From NCBI GenBank assembly GCA_947044405.1, contig CAMRHE010000011.1:8682001-8746000 (forward strand): 64,000 nt of DNA. Direction: 5' to 3'. The first letter of the stretch is position 1; every line of letters begins with the position of its first letter. The position numbers and the translations under genes were made by a program. Shown here in pieces: positions 22,896 to 36,025 of this stretch. Under the pieces are notes generated by a model. The model was not told the origin of the DNA, searched no databases, and saw only the letters and a list, made by a program, of their open reading frames with translations. Source of the stretch: Leptodactylus fallax (taxonomy: Eukaryota; Chordata; Amphibia; Anura; Leptodactylidae).

Positions 22896-24423
22896 TGAAC
22901 TTAAAGTTTAACAGATAAACTTTAACATTTAACTTTGGATCGCAACTTTGCCCATAGAAAATGTGAAATTCATAGATAATACTTGTAAATTTTTTGGACC
23001 TCCAGTTCACTGCTGACTATCAAAAAAAAAAAAAAATTTGTAGGACAAGTAATGTATGTGGGATCCGTCCTAACTTCAATATAAAGGTTTTTATTTCTGC
23101 TGCATATGTCAGAACTTTACTTTGCCTCTTCTTGTTGTCAACAAGACAACATGAAGTGAAAGCCAAATGAAGAAGAAACCTCACTGAACTAAAAAGTTGG
23201 AATTATTTAGAGTTTGGGGTGTAGGAGATCCCTTAGGACTTCAAGATTTGATCTTGTTTCTAAGATTGCAAATGTATTCATTTTGTGTCCACATTATTCC
23301 CACACCATATTTAGCTGTGTACTGTTTAGTAATGATCAGGGCCACATTTTCACAAGGAGACCACTATGTAAATGATCCCTTTAGTTGTTTCATGCTTATT
23401 TACAAACAGTTTGGGATGGTAATTTGCATGTTGTAAAGAGTCACTTTAACCTACCCTCTCAGTAAATGACAGTTTCTCATTCTCCCAAATACTCCTCATT
23501 GATGTTTTATGACACATGTATTTATTTACACATATAATTATAATATATATATTCTTCACAGAATAAATGTGAGAGATATTTAATTGAAAGTAATGGCAAA
23601 ACAGCTTTTCACTGACACAAGTAAGCACAGTGTCTGCCATTAAGGCTGTTTTCACAACTCTTTGCAGCTGTGTATTTGAGAGATTTTTTGTTTTCCTTAA
23701 GTGTAGAAAAAGCAATATTGAACTCCATGTGTGATAACTGTGTCTGTGGTTTCCACATTCTGCAATGCAATATAGTTCAATAGAAACAGTTTTTGCAACT
23801 GTCTTTATAACTATTTTTACAAACCATTCCTCTAACCATTCCTGAACAATTTTGTAGTGTGGCAGGGGACATTGTACTGCTAAAAGAGACAACTACCACT
23901 AGGAAATAGCATTACAGTGAGAGTGTGTTCTTGGTCTGCAACAGTTTAGGTATTTGGCACACATCAAAGTAACATCCACATGGATACCAGGATCCAATGC
24001 TTCCTAGCTGAACATTTCCTAAAGCATTACACATCATGTGTCTATTTGCCTTGTTTCCATAGTGCCATATGTTCCCCAGCTAAATGCCACACAAACACTG
24101 GACCATACACATGATGTAAATGAAAATATGAATTATCAGATGATTCCACCTTATTCTGTTACTTAGTTCTAATACTCACATGCCCATGTTGTAAAAATAG
24201 ATTGGTATTAGACCACACTAGCCTTTGCTCACCACAAGCATCAGTGAGCCTTGGGCATCCATGACCCTTGTCTATTTATCTTGCCTCCATTACATGAATC
24301 TTAACATCTTTCTGCTCTTGTATTTACTAAGATATTCCAGGCAGACATGTGGCATTGTAAACACTTAATATTATTCACATAGCCTCTCAATGGTTTTAAT
24401 ATTATGGTTGATTGCCATTGGTC

Positions 24424-24424
<1 letters not shown>

Positions 24425-24466
<42 letters not shown>
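24425..24466 (+). repeat. (TA)n microsatellite
   Basis: About 20 TA units without interruption. Confidence 0.95.
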
Positions 24467-24467
<1 letters not shown>

Positions 24468-26043
24468 GTATACTGTACTTTTTGTGTCTTTTTTACAACC
24501 TTTTCAGAAACCCAATTTTACTGTGCAAAGCTATATCCAGATAACAGGACAGATAAATAACATCTGTCTGCAATACATATCCTTTTTTAAAGCCTAAAAT
24601 GGTAATGCTACATTGGTAGCTGGATTAAAATAAAGATGCAATTTTATCTAAAAATATTAACACTATTAATAGTTCTGTTCTAGATATGAAATCCGGAAGC
24701 AACTTCACTTCAGTATTAATATTCAGCTGATATTCTACCAACATATTGTAATGATAGTAGAAATTTATTCACTCCATGTTGCACTAAGATAAAACTAATG
24801 AATATCATAAAAGGCATATTACAGCTATGACCTGCGTCATCAATTTAAATGGCATAGATTGATGCAGCACTGCAAATTGCAATATTGGGCAACAATTAGT
24901 GTTCTTATCTGTCACTGTTTTGAGTTATTTTAATATTTGGCACACTTCATCCACATCATTGCTTCTGAATGCAGGTATATATTTCTATTGCTGTATTTGC
25001 ACATAGATAGAAAAGAGCCCTATGTTCATTTTGTGACTTTCCACACATCACACTGAAGAAGAGGGCATGAAATAAGCCAGTCAAGCATTGGAATGGTTGA
25101 AATGAATGTAAATTCTTAGCTGAAATACAATATCAGACTGCAAATTCATATGTCACAATGTCACTGCTCCATTCAAGAGGAAAATTCCCTGTCCTTTTGA
25201 CATTGAAGATTTTTTTTGTAAACATGCAATTAAGAGCATTTGACTTTCTAACATACGCAGTGTTTGCTAAACCAAAAGTTTTATAGCAAAGTACATGACA
25301 TTGACTGGTATATGTCCAGACTGTCTCTTGTCCTTAAGTTTCTATACCGACCTTGATACAATCTTTATTTCCCCTGGCTTTCTTTTTTATTCTGGATATT
25401 CACATTGTCAATTACCATTGATCATCCTTCCAAATCCACAATTGATTCTTCACCATCTTCTTTCATAACAAAAGGAGAGCAAAGATATCCTCTTGTGGCA
25501 ACTGTATAGTAAATTACAAGTTTTATGGTAGAAAAAGTAAAACTGGAAAAATGGAGATATAGCTGAACATATTTCTGTTCATTGTATAATGCAGCAATTT
25601 TATAAGATAAACATTTATTTTTGTGTATAATATGCCTTTGATTCTCACTTCTATCCTATGCCTGAACTAAAACACCAGTTACTGGCCAGTGTCCAGATCA
25701 ATAAATCTCATATTGAAGACTTATCCTGCACCAAGAAAGAAGTGAATAGCTTTTGTGGTTGTGGACTGTGGAACACAGGAAAAGAAATCTTCAACTAGTT
25801 ATAGACAAGATATATTTCATCAAGGAAATGGCAGCTAGTACTGTAATTATTATTGATGGTGATCTGGAAAGCTCCACTTTACTACTCCGATAAAATGTTT
25901 TCCTTGTCTGATCCAAAGATGGAATTTTTATACTGTTTTAAATTTGGATTTTTTCCGTGCATTGATTTGAATTTACAACAATGGTTTTATTTATTAGCTG
26001 CAGCAGAAATAGAGTGGTAGCTTCATTATATATTGTATTTGGG

Positions 26044-26072
26044 TTATAGATAGATAGATAGACAGATAGATT
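26044..26072 (+). repeat. (TAGA)n microsatellite
   Basis: Tetranucleotide units with one GACAGA interruption. Confidence 0.9.
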
Positions 26073-26241
26073 ATAATATTAATAGATTAATAGATTATGT
26101 ATTAAATAGGATATTTATATAACACAAAATATGCTCTAATTTATTGCCATAATTTATACTACGGACAGCCTTGGCAGATGATAGGGGATGAGTACTGGGT
26201 CAGAAAAGTGACAATTTTTTTTTTTTTTTGAAGGCTGAGGA

Positions 26242-26245
<4 letters not shown>

Positions 26246-26284
<39 letters not shown>
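26246..26284 (+). repeat. (AC)n microsatellite
   Basis: About 19 AC units, preceded by a T13 run at 26,217-26,229. Confidence 0.95.
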
Positions 26285-26286
<2 letters not shown>

Positions 26287-27491
26287 ATGGACAAATATTC
26301 AGTTGCTAAATGGAAGTGCTCATCAGATCCCGACACCAATATCATTATCTCCATCTTGATCACAATGTCTAAAAGGTTGTACAATTAAATTTAAAGGCAG
26401 AGCATTGTTATTTTTTTTTTTGCATTTTTTTTACATTACTTACCCTCACCACAGGATTTTCAGACACTAATGAAGGAAACACATACATAGAATCCTATGA
26501 ATAAATGGCATGATTATGACAATGAATGGTTATAGCTAATCAAATTACTGCCTATATTTCCACTGAGATAAGTGATCAGGAACCTTAGACCCATTCCTTC
26601 TTGGTGAGGAAATGGGTCTAAGCATGCTACTTATTCCTCGTCTGATTTTCCTCTGCTGTGACATTTATTGCTGTTGTCAATGTGCTCCCCAATCTATTGC
26701 TCCATCTGTAAACTGCTACTGAAAACTTGAGAAACCATAGTTCTCATTTATTTGAATTATTGCCATGCTGTAATAGAGCAGCCAGAATACTGCAGTGTAC
26801 AGAGCCGTCTGCTTCCAGCTTCATACACAGATCTCTATCTAAGGATAGGTCATTAATTTTTGGGTTTTTGACAGTCCCTTTAAAGATTTCTCACATTTGC
26901 ATTTGGTGCTTCCGAGGTCTGAGTTTCTAATATTTTAGATGGCAATAACAGTGCAGACTGGAGCACTATCTTGCTTCAAACATACAGACATGTCGACAGA
27001 CTGTACTTGAATTTCATGAAAGGCATAAAGTTTGTATGCACAGAAATTAACACTATTAAGATGAAATATATATGTAGCATTATTGTGGTGACATTGTAAT
27101 GAGTGCTAACACAAAATGCTTCCAGTCAATCAGGAGTTGCATCCTGTATGTCTGATTGTAAAGCCATAATCAAGCTTTTGGGTAAAAATGCTATTTAGCT
27201 CATCACTACAACTTCAACAGTTTTGTGCTATCAATTTCTTTATTTACTCATATTTAATGTGCTGTTGCTATGCTGACATAGATTTGCCACTGAAAATGTG
27301 ACAGAATTCTGCTGCAATTTGCACCAAAAAAACTGGAGGTATTGCTGGGAAAAGTGGTGGGGCTTAAAATTTGAAGCCATGTGCCAAAAATATACCAAAA
27401 TTTTGGCACTTTTGTGTTGCTGGACCTGACAGCCTAAATTTGTAATAGGTTTATCATTCCACGTTAGACACTTTGATAAATCTTGGGCAGT

Positions 27492-27869
27492 TTAAAGAGG
27501 ACCTTTCATGTCCTCATAAATGTGCAGTATTATATACTGCTGAAAAGCCGCTGAATTAATTTGTTAATTTCGTCACTGATATCTCCCCAGTGTCAGAAGG
27601 GCATAATCGCTGGGCGGTAAGGAACGCCCCCTCTGACAGCACAAGGCTACGTTCAGTACAGTACAGTCAGGGGGGCATTCCTCACAGCCCTGCAATGATG
27701 CTAGGCTGTAAGGCCCGCCCTTCTGACAGTGGGGATATATCGATGCCGATATCTCCAGTACCGGGGCACATACCAGGAAAGCCGACAGTGCGCTAAATTC
27801 AGCGAACTGTCAGCTTTCTAGTGGTATATAATACCACTCATTTATGAGGACATGAAAGCTCCTCTTTAA
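27492..27869 (+). mobile_element. TTAA-flanked palindromic MITE, 'AGAGGACCTTTCATG' family, copy 1
   Basis: TTAA occurs at 27,492-27,495 and 27,866-27,869. The ends are AGAGGACCTTTCATGTCCTC and GAGGACATGAAAGCTCCTCT. The GC-rich middle has inverted CGCCCCCTCTGACAG and CTGTCAGAAGGGC-type blocks. A second copy is at 38,235-38,700. It interrupts an ATTTATTA-type element, whose other end is visible to 27,923. A Kolobok or piggyBac-type parent is inference from the TTAA target. Confidence 0.8.
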
Positions 27870-30109
27870 GGCTGTCTAGTCTAAAATTATCTTACTTTCA
27901 GACAGTTTTAGTAAATGTGTCCCAGTATTCCTATAAACATTCAACATTTGAAGCTACAGGACCAATGTTTGGGTAGGAATATACAGTATTACTTTAAATG
28001 CCCTGCACAAAAATAAAAATCAACTTATAAATAGAACTTAGATCTTTAGATGTATCAGTTAGTATGCTTAAACTGGTTAGATTTTTATATACTATAATTA
28101 TAATAAAAAGTTTTGCTTTATGTACATTGTATGCACGTAGCTGGCAGAAACATAATTTATTTAGTATGACCTTTTATGGCTCATGTGATTTCCTGTTCCT
28201 GCCATAGATAAAGGCTATAGTTCAGAGATTTAAACATCTACATATTTAGATAGAGAATGCTAATTTGCCAATATCTTACAAGACTGACATATAAGGTCAT
28301 TCATTTGCATATTTCATTGAAGCAGGTCTAGAGGTTAGAATCTCCAGCCTATGACCTCTATACATAACAGATTATGAATGTACTTGTTTTATTAGTAAAG
28401 GATATGACCACCAGCCATTAAAGATTCAGCCCTAAAAGATAATGAGATTGAATTATATTGTTTAATTAAAAAAGCTAAAACCTATATCCAAAATCATTTT
28501 AGTTTGCCCTTGTATACGCAAAAGATGGTTGTGGTTCAGTACAGTAGTATCTTCCAAAGTAATGCAAACTAATGTTTGAAATCATGTTTTATGCATACTG
28601 TGATCAAGAAAGAAAATATCAAGTGGATTCTTTACTATGATAACTTGATATGAGTTTAAGACTGTCAATTTGAAACTGTTTTAAGAACACATTAATATTG
28701 TTCTAGATGTGCACCTTCCTCTTCCTTTCTTCTCTTCATGTATAATTAAGCTTAGAGTTATAGCTGTAGTGAGACCCTAGGAGCAGGCTTGAGTGCTGTT
28801 GAGCTGTGTGAGACAAGAGAAGAGTCTTGGGAACACAGTGCTTAGATCTGATTAGTTATTGTAAACACCAAAACAGTCATTTTTAGTGCTAAGAAAACCA
28901 GAGGGTATCGTTTTAAGGACTCTAAAGATTTCTTGCAGTGGTATGGGCATAGAAAAAGAGTGATCACATTCTAGTTAACTGTAAATCCTTATGGGTTTAA
29001 ATTGTTATCCGGCCTTTATTTTAAAGCCCACAGCAATAAACCGCTTTTATTGACTTAAAGAAAAATAGTTTCAATTGCATTTACTAGAATCATAAGGCAT
29101 AAGACTTAAGGCAAGGAGAATTAAAGTAGATTGGGCCAGACCCCCAGAGTGGAAGAAATGTTGCATCTACTTTAGTTGTCTTCATAATGGTTTCCTTCCT
29201 CTTTAATGCAAGAGCTTTTAGAACATTTATTTTTTTTTAAAAGTTGCATCACCATCACAAAGCTCGAGCGCTGAAATTGTGCTGTCTTTTCAATGACATT
29301 GTATCTTGATATAATCATTTACATTTTTGCTCCAGGTGGTGCTGGTTTTGATTTGGGAAATTGAGAGGCATTTGGGAGGAGATCTCTGCCATCAATAAAA
29401 TATCAAGTGCTGCTGAAAATGTATTTCTGCAATCAAAAACGCTTCCTGATTTGAGGTTGCATAAGTGAATGTGGCACAAAATATGCATGAAGTTTCTTTG
29501 ATCAAATGCAGATGTCTTCTTTCGCTTGTATAGCCACTGGAAGAAAACTTGGAAATGTTGTTTTTGAAGATTAGACTTTGTTATTTTTCTGTAATAATTT
29601 GTTTTCTTTTGTTTCAGTAAACTATTTTCCTAAGTCCTAAACCTGTATAGCATTTAAAAGATAGCAGTGTAATTTCCATGGTAATATTTATGTTTGTACA
29701 TTAAAGATGCACATAACATTTCAAAAGAAGATTATCACTACTTTTCCAAATATAGTTTCCCTAAATCCAAGTATACATATTCTAAGGAGTATTATAAAAC
29801 ATTATCCATAAGGAAAGGGATACCTTGCATATCAGTAGGATTTCAACCACTGAGACCCCCACTGGCCACTGCTAGTAACTGCTTCCTAGCAAGTATAGAC
29901 TATAGGGAAGCACTTCTCAAAGTAAGAGATCAGTTCTGAACTACTTAGAACAATATGTAAGGGGCATATTGTATTGTTTATAATAAATATGAAGTGATCA
30001 ACTTTTTAAGGCATCTTCATCTGGTCAAAAGTTAATTCAACCTTTTGAAAAATTGTCATCTTATCATTTAAATACTGCATTTGCATCTGTCCTCCTGCAA
30101 TTCTGTTAA
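27870..30109. other. AT-rich single-copy DNA
   Basis: No coding exon or RNA gene is recognised. At about 29,825 a short ATACCTTGCATATCAGTAGG repeat-like stretch followed by TGAGACCCCCACTGGCC is seen. Confidence 0.4.
29225..29545. promoter_or_regulatory. Candidate conserved non-coding element
   Basis: About 320 bases have even composition, no repeats, and dense AT-core transcription-factor-like words, including CTTTGATCAAATG (a TCF/LEF-like palindrome) near 29,497 and ATCAATAAAATATCAAG. The appearance is that of a developmental enhancer in a gene desert, but conservation cannot be tested here. Confidence 0.2.
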
Positions 30110-30395
30110 CTGTGCCAAAGTATAAAGTGGTATGCTTGCTATGCTAGAGAAGAAGCAATAAATCAATTAACATCCTACTTATCCCCTCCCATCTCCATAG
30201 AGCTCTGTGTGTGAGCAGGATAGGCTACAGATTCTATGTAAACAAACAGGCTGATAAGAAGATATTGAAGAGGAAAGCAGCGTAATAAGTGGAAAAGGAA
30301 ACACATCCCCTTAATGAGATATATAACAAAGTTTTATATATACACATTTAGTATTCAGTTATGAAAAGTTGTTTAAATTGTAGGTACACTTTAAG
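30110..30395 (+). repeat. Interspersed repeat shared with 40,860
   Basis: The right 110 bases, from GGAAAGCAGC through GGAAAAGGAAAC, ATATAACAAAGTTTTATATAT and a GTACACTTTAA end, align with 40,860-41,135 (GGAAAACAGC, GGAAACGTTATT, ATTACAAAATTTAATT, GGAACCCTTTAA). The left part diverges. Confidence 0.5.
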
Positions 30396-30711
30396 TTTCC
30401 ACACTTAACTGCTCTTCAGTTTGCTTGAGAAGTTCAATTGGTCTTGAGACCAGTTCAGCATAGTATCTAAACAGTATCAATATCACAAACAAAATTCATC
30501 TCCCCCACTGGGAGTTTCTTAATTTGTAACACAAATACAGTATATCATACAGTATATGGACATGTCCAGACAACAGGGCAGGTAATAGAGAACACAACTG
30601 TATATTATGTAGGGGAATATATAAGATATTATCCTTCATTCTGTGTGATGTACAAATTAAATTCTGTGAAACCTAAAGGTTGGTAGGAAAGATGATGTGA
30701 TTTTATAGATG

Positions 30712-30921
30712 CTTATGCTCAGGCTTTGGGACCAGAAAAACGGAAAACCAATCTGCTTAAAAAGCAACAGACTCCATAGACTATAATGGGGTCCGCTGGG
30801 TTTCTGCCAGGTTTCCGCCAGAAAAATGCTTCCAGGACTTTTCTTTCCACATTTTTCAAGCGGAATGGGGTATGGAATCCCCGAATGGAAACTGGGCGCA
30901 GGTGTGAATCCAGCCTTAGAC
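30712..30921 (-). mobile_element. MITE, 'GGATTCACACCTGCG' family, inverted copy
   Basis: On the minus strand it starts AAGGCTGGATTCACACCTGC, passes TCCATTCGGGGATTCC and GACCCCATTATAGTCTATGG, and ends GTCCCAAAGCCTGAGC. The element at the right window edge (63,927) begins with the same TTCACACC type of word and has GGGGACCCGAAAAACG inside. Frog genomes carry many such elements; the superfamily is not known to me. Confidence 0.6.
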
Positions 30922-32990
30922 TAAAATTAAGTATTGTATAAGGATCCATACACTAGTGTTACATTATGTCTTTCATCTTAACAGAGTTGTTACAAATCCA
31001 CTTTTGAACAGGTTCAAAAACATCTTAATAGTCCTTGACTCAAAACGTCACTGTACCTTATTAAGGTTTCACCAGGGATCTAGTGCTTAAGACTAGTTGT
31101 GCAGACTGGGCCAATTTTGTTAAATGTAGAAATAACCACAAGACCTTAATGGCCTTCCCCCAGCTTCTTCAATGCTGCCTATGAAATCATCACTGTATGG
31201 AAGTGTACAGAACCATTCAGGGGGAACACAATGCATGCCAATTAAAGCTAACAGGCACAATATCTTAAGGCTGAAACTTTTTTTATTAAAACTGAAATGA
31301 ACAATTATTTTCCTATACTAATTATTTTAATTGCCACTTTTAGCCATAACAATCCTGTGTATGTCTCTTTTTAGGTCCATATGCAGAGAGTATTCTCAAT
31401 TCTAGCTTGAGGAAACAGTGCTAGGGGATTTGTGAATGAAAGTTGTCAAAGCAAGGATTCCAAAGGAAAGTTCTACAAGTTCGCATAAAACTGTTACACT
31501 AGAAATTATTTTTGAATTGTCCTTTTAATATTTTTTTTAAGTTTTTCATTTATAGCACACCATAAATGAGAAAGCATCTCTCTGTGAGTAGAGGAATGCG
31601 ATCAGGACAGTAAATGTACAGCTACAACATACGGTTACAAAGATAAGCAATTGAGCCATCCTGTTAATTTCTTTTTAATGCCTGAATTAAGCATCAACAT
31701 CTTTAATTGCCAGCTATTACCTTGTTTTCATTTAACCTAGCACTCAGGAAAATTTATTCCTATAAAATGTTAAGGTTAAGCACATTTACTTTACCTAGTC
31801 ATCAGCAGCAATTGAGATTCATGGGTTTAGTTTTTTGAACTAGCTCAATAGTTAGAGCTGTGCCTGAAGCATGCTCATTAATGCTGACAGGAGAAACCGT
31901 CCACCATTTCATCTAAGAACATTCTTTCTTTGGGCTAATCCGTTAGAAAACATGACACAGATAAGAAGGAAAAAAACTATAAAGTAAAAATGTTAAATCT
32001 TAGCTTAAATATTAAAATAAACTAAAATAAAATTGTTGGAAAATAATTTACAGAACTCAAGAAGTATTTTAAGATGAAAAAAGTAGAGTGACCTTGATCA
32101 TCTTGAAAAGTATTTAAATGTCTATATGGTTGACTTTCAATGTTAAGCCAAAGTATACATGTGCTAGTGAGTGACATTTACTCTAGTGTTATCTTGTGAA
32201 GGCACCTTAACAAAGTAATACCCATTGAAAATTTAATGCATGACAAGTATAAAAGGTAATTATCTTGTGAGAGAAGGCTCAGAACATCTTGGGTGGTTTA
32301 AAGCCTTATTTTCGTAATGTGAGCATTTTAACACATTTGACACTTCTTCATTAATGTGTGTAAAAAGCTGTCAGCTTTATAATAAAATGCCATATAAGTT
32401 ATGTGTAGTCACCTCTTCTGATGTGTTAAAATGACCATTAAGGAATTATTAAAATTAGTTTAAAAAAACTGTATTGTTATGATACGAGATTTCAGAAGCG
32501 CTGATTTTCACAGATTGCCTAAAAATGGATAAGACTCTATCCTTTCAGTATGTATTAAGACTTGTAGCACATTATTAAGAAGGCTGTTTATACAGTATCA
32601 TAGCAGAGGCCTCAAAATTATCTTGACTCTCTCTCTATTCAATTTTTTAGTTAAAGTTCTTGTTTTCGAAAATTGTCCAAATGCATTTAAATCCAACTGT
32701 AATTCTGCCCTTACATTCTGCATATTTATTATTATACATGGAAATGCAGATGGTACAAATATGTCTGAACAGTCTCTTAGCAATGCATACAGTACATTTT
32801 AAAGAAACAACAAATTTGTAAAGTAATATATTGCAGTCCATTATCTGAAGAGAAGGGGATTTGGTTCACTTGTCTTTCAAGCTACATGTTTAAAGATGCA
32901 AATCTAAACTGATACATTCTATGGCCACCAACAATCTGTACAGGAAGGCTCATTTAAACTTAGGGCTAATTTAGATAGCCATGATATGGT
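30922..32990. other. AT-rich single-copy DNA
   Basis: No exon is recognised. One acceptor-like TCTCTTTTTAG lies at about 31,365, without a supported exon after it. Confidence 0.4.
31600..31985. promoter_or_regulatory. Candidate conserved non-coding element
   Basis: Dense homeodomain-type ATTA/TAAT cores (CTTTAATTGCC, GCTCATTAATGCTGAC, GCAATTGAG) sit in a repeat-free stretch of even composition. Enhancer identity is inference; no conservation test was possible. Confidence 0.2.
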
Positions 32991-33150
32991 TGTATTATAC
33001 AGACTGTATTACAGCTGCAAATCCCATCCTGACTATGCGTCTAATGACCCGAACTAACTGCATCATAGGTATCTTTAATGTAACTAGTTCAGGTCATTAG
33101 ACCCCCTGTCAGGATGGGATTTGTGGCTGTAATACAATCTGTATAATATG
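32991..33150. repeat. Fold-back element with ~60-bp arms
   Basis: TGTATTATACAGACTGTATT, then ACAGCTGCAAATCCCATCC and CTAATGACC, are mirrored by GGTCATTAG, GGATGGGATTTGTGGCTGT and AATACAATCTGTATAATA. The loop is about 30-40 bases. A related half occurs at 50,085-50,150 (GGATTTGCAGCTGTAATACA). Confidence 0.75.
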
Positions 33151-35332
33151 AACACCATGTGAGCACAGTGAACACCATGAACATGCTCACATTTCCAGAA
33201 AGGACAGGATTGCTATAAGTGAGTATTTTACAAAGATTGTACAGTAATTGCTGTTTTTCTACTGCCTGGCATTATCCTTTAAAGTTTGGCATTCTTTTTA
33301 TCTTTATGAGATCAGATGACTTTATAGAAGGATTTCCATATCATTTTATCATTTTTTTATGCCTGGTTACCAGTGGAAGCATAAATAAAACATCATTATG
33401 ACACAGGAGAAGAGAACATATAGTGACCCCAGCTCTTCTCTTTGTTATTGTGTTTTGCTCCTTATATTACATTTTCCTGCTGTTGCTATCATTGGTGGCC
33501 TATTAAACCCCACTACTCATATGGTATCACTAAATTTGACAATTCTAAATCTAAACATACACATGTATTAGATATCCTTAACAAGTACTTGGTTGTTTCT
33601 ATAACTTTCATAGACTATAATACAAAATGTCAAGGGCAGCTTACTCCTGAAGAAGCAGCTTTGGGCCAATTGCTATAGCAAAATGGACAAATGGAACCTT
33701 ATTCTCCAAGAGATATAATCCCTTTTTATCAGACATTTGTGGATATATCTAAAAAAAGGCCCATCCATATTTGTAGTCTAAACATTATACTCATCTCACA
33801 ACATAATTGCGAGCATCCTATGTTGTATACTACCATCTACAATTTGCATTGTTTGCTTTGACTGCCGTACTTTTTTTTCCTCATCAGCTGATTTTCTACA
33901 GTGGCAAGATCTTGTCTGTGTGACACTTTTAATAAATGTGCCTGATATTGTACGTCATATTCAGTCAGGTGCTGTAGTCTGCACATTACTAATATAGAAA
34001 ACTATATTGTGTTACAGCTGTTTTCTAGTTCCACCATTGAGCGCAGCTGTGTATATCTCTATAGAGCAATATAGCCATATTTACAGTATTGTGACAGCTC
34101 CGGAGATAAATCATGTAATGGTTAAAGGGCAGACATCGCAAACATTGCTCTATGTTTTCTGCGAAACATGCTTGTAGCAGAATGTTAGAGAGAAAATAAA
34201 TTACCAACAGACGGATGTTTATTCACTACAGATAAGGAAAAAAGCATCCAATATACTTCCGGACCAGTATGCTATAATCATTCTGTAGGAAAATACATTT
34301 TGTCTTTGCATCATCTTATTTTTTCCATTTGTAATTACAGAACATTAGTAGATAAGAATATGGACTTCTTATGAGAACATGACATAGACTGATGCACAGT
34401 ACTTGGCATTCACTAATTATGGCCACATTATAAAAAAAAATCACATGCTCATAACATCTAGTGTTTGTAGTCCAATACATGGTGTACACATTATATATCA
34501 TCTTGTGGGGCTAATTTATGAAAAGTATCTTAAATCAAATCTGGTCTTATGGCTGATAGCAACCTATTGCAATTTTCAATTAAAAAAACAAACAAACAAA
34601 TAAATAAAGCTGATTAGTTGGTTTGGGAAACAAGACCAGTTTTTATGTTTCACCATTTTAATAAATAAGGCCATTTTTACAGAAATGAACAACTTGACAG
34701 ACCATCAAAAAGCAGATGTGTACAGTATAGCCCCCTTGAAATTAACATTTGTTACTAAACCATTATACGGTTGACTTTCACTGTTGTGTGCATGACGCCT
34801 TAATATTTACTGACTGAGATCATAAGGAAAAAAAAAAGTGAAAGGTTGCCAGCCTCAGGGAATAGACAATAGTCCCAATAAGTAGTTAGAAAGAGTCAGG
34901 TGCAGGAAAAAAGTGAGGGTACTTTATTGACCAATACTAGCTAGTATGGAAGTGGAGGCTTTTTTACACTCGTTCAGGAATACAGACATGTAATCATATA
35001 ACAGATGATCTCAGTTAGAAGCTATTAGGTACACTTATATACATTAGTATATGATTAAAGTGGGCAAAAGTTGGCCCAAAAAAACTATAGTTAGTCATAA
35101 TAAAATGGCTACTAACTGCATGTAGTTTGTAGTTTAACTTTATTTTAATTCAATGTTTCAAACTTATAAAGTAACAATAAAGAGAGACTGGAGTCACATA
35201 GTTACGTGCTTGGTCATAACAGTAATGTAACAGGCAGCAAGATTCCATGCTATAACTAGTAGTTAAACAAAGTGGTTCTGAGACACATATAATGGTAAAA
35301 GAAAAGTACAAGCATATAAAATCCATAGAATG
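33151..35332. other. AT-rich single-copy DNA
   Basis: An ATTTATTA-ended short element is probable at 34,515-34,675. A possible repeat end with TACTTTATTGACCAATAC lies near 34,920. No coding exon is recognised. Confidence 0.4.
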
Positions 35333-35490
35333 TTGGTGCAGCGGTAGCAGTCACTACCAGGCCCTGGACTCTGAGGGGGGACCCAAAAGGCCTTCTGCCA
35401 CGTAAAATATACCAATATTCTAAATGGTACAAAGCACTTAGGGGATCCATTATAGATTTTGCACTGGGGCCCTGGATTTTCAAGTAACAC
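35333..35490 (+). repeat. Interspersed repeat related to 1652
   Basis: GCAGCGGTAGCAGTCACTACC, then GGGGGGACCCAAAAGGCC and a GGGGCCCTGGATTTT end. The AGCAG core and downstream GGGGACCC resemble the copy at 1652-1790. Confidence 0.5.
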
Positions 35491-35525
35491 CTCTGACAGA
35501 ATGCCTTCACAAACTGCCAATTTTT

Positions 35526-35990
35526 TTGATAATTAGTTTATTCTCAAATTTGCTCTTTCCTCAACTCTATAGTAAGTCAACAAAAATATTGGTGTATGTC
35601 ATCCTCATGTCCTACCTAAACTACTACAACATCCTTATTTGTGGCTTCCCATCCAATACTTTTGCCCTCCTCCAAATCCACTCTCAACTGGCTAATCCAC
35701 ACCTCCTTTGTTTCATCTCTGCCAGTGTCTTCAATGGATACCCCTTACTTAGTGAATCTAGCTTAAAATACAAGTCTTTGAAAAACTTGTCCCTACCCAT
35801 ACACAGTATCGGATTCTCACAAGACTTCCTACTTTCTCTTGTGCATTACCCCAATTCTCCATATTCTGGAACATGGTACTTGCTACAACACATCAGACCA
35901 CCACCCCCACCCAATCCCAACCCTCAAGATTAACCTGAAATACCATCACTTCAGGAAAGACTTCATAAGTTGGACAACCACTTTAATGGT
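35526..35990 (+). mobile_element. L2-like LINE, C-terminal fragment, plus strand
   Basis: The plus frame from 35,526 includes LMSYLNYYNILICGFPSNT, matching the LLSRLDYCNSLLxGLP block at the end of L2-group reverse transcriptases. HSQLANPHLLC follows in the place of the QNAAARL block. After a frame change the end block KYHHFRKDFISWTT is seen. A microsatellite tail of AAT/ATT follows at 36,009, as is usual for LINE 3' ends. Substitutions are heavy, so it is an old copy. It is opposite in orientation to the L2 at 42,451. Confidence 0.65.
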
Positions 35991-36008
35991 GTTCTAAAAA
36001 AAAAATTG

Positions 36009-36025
36009 TAATAATAATAATAATA

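Larger units (their letters stand above)
22896..27469. other. AT-rich single-copy DNA with microsatellites
   Basis: No coding exon is recognised; the 148-codon minus frame at 23,446-23,892 has no family features. The stretch 25,015-25,340 is of even composition. Simple repeats lie at 24,425, 26,044 and 26,246. A short repeat end (GGATAGGTCATTAATTTTTG, then a CCCTTTAAA word) is at 26,843-26,885. Confidence 0.4.

Noticed and set aside
23446..23892. A 148-codon minus-strand frame in single-copy DNA
   Set aside because: No family motifs, no splice context, and composition like its surroundings. Frames this long occur by chance in 64 kb.
31360..31460. Acceptor-like TCTCTTTTTAG followed by a possible exon
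   Set aside because: No open frame or donor supports it, and such words are frequent in T-rich DNA.
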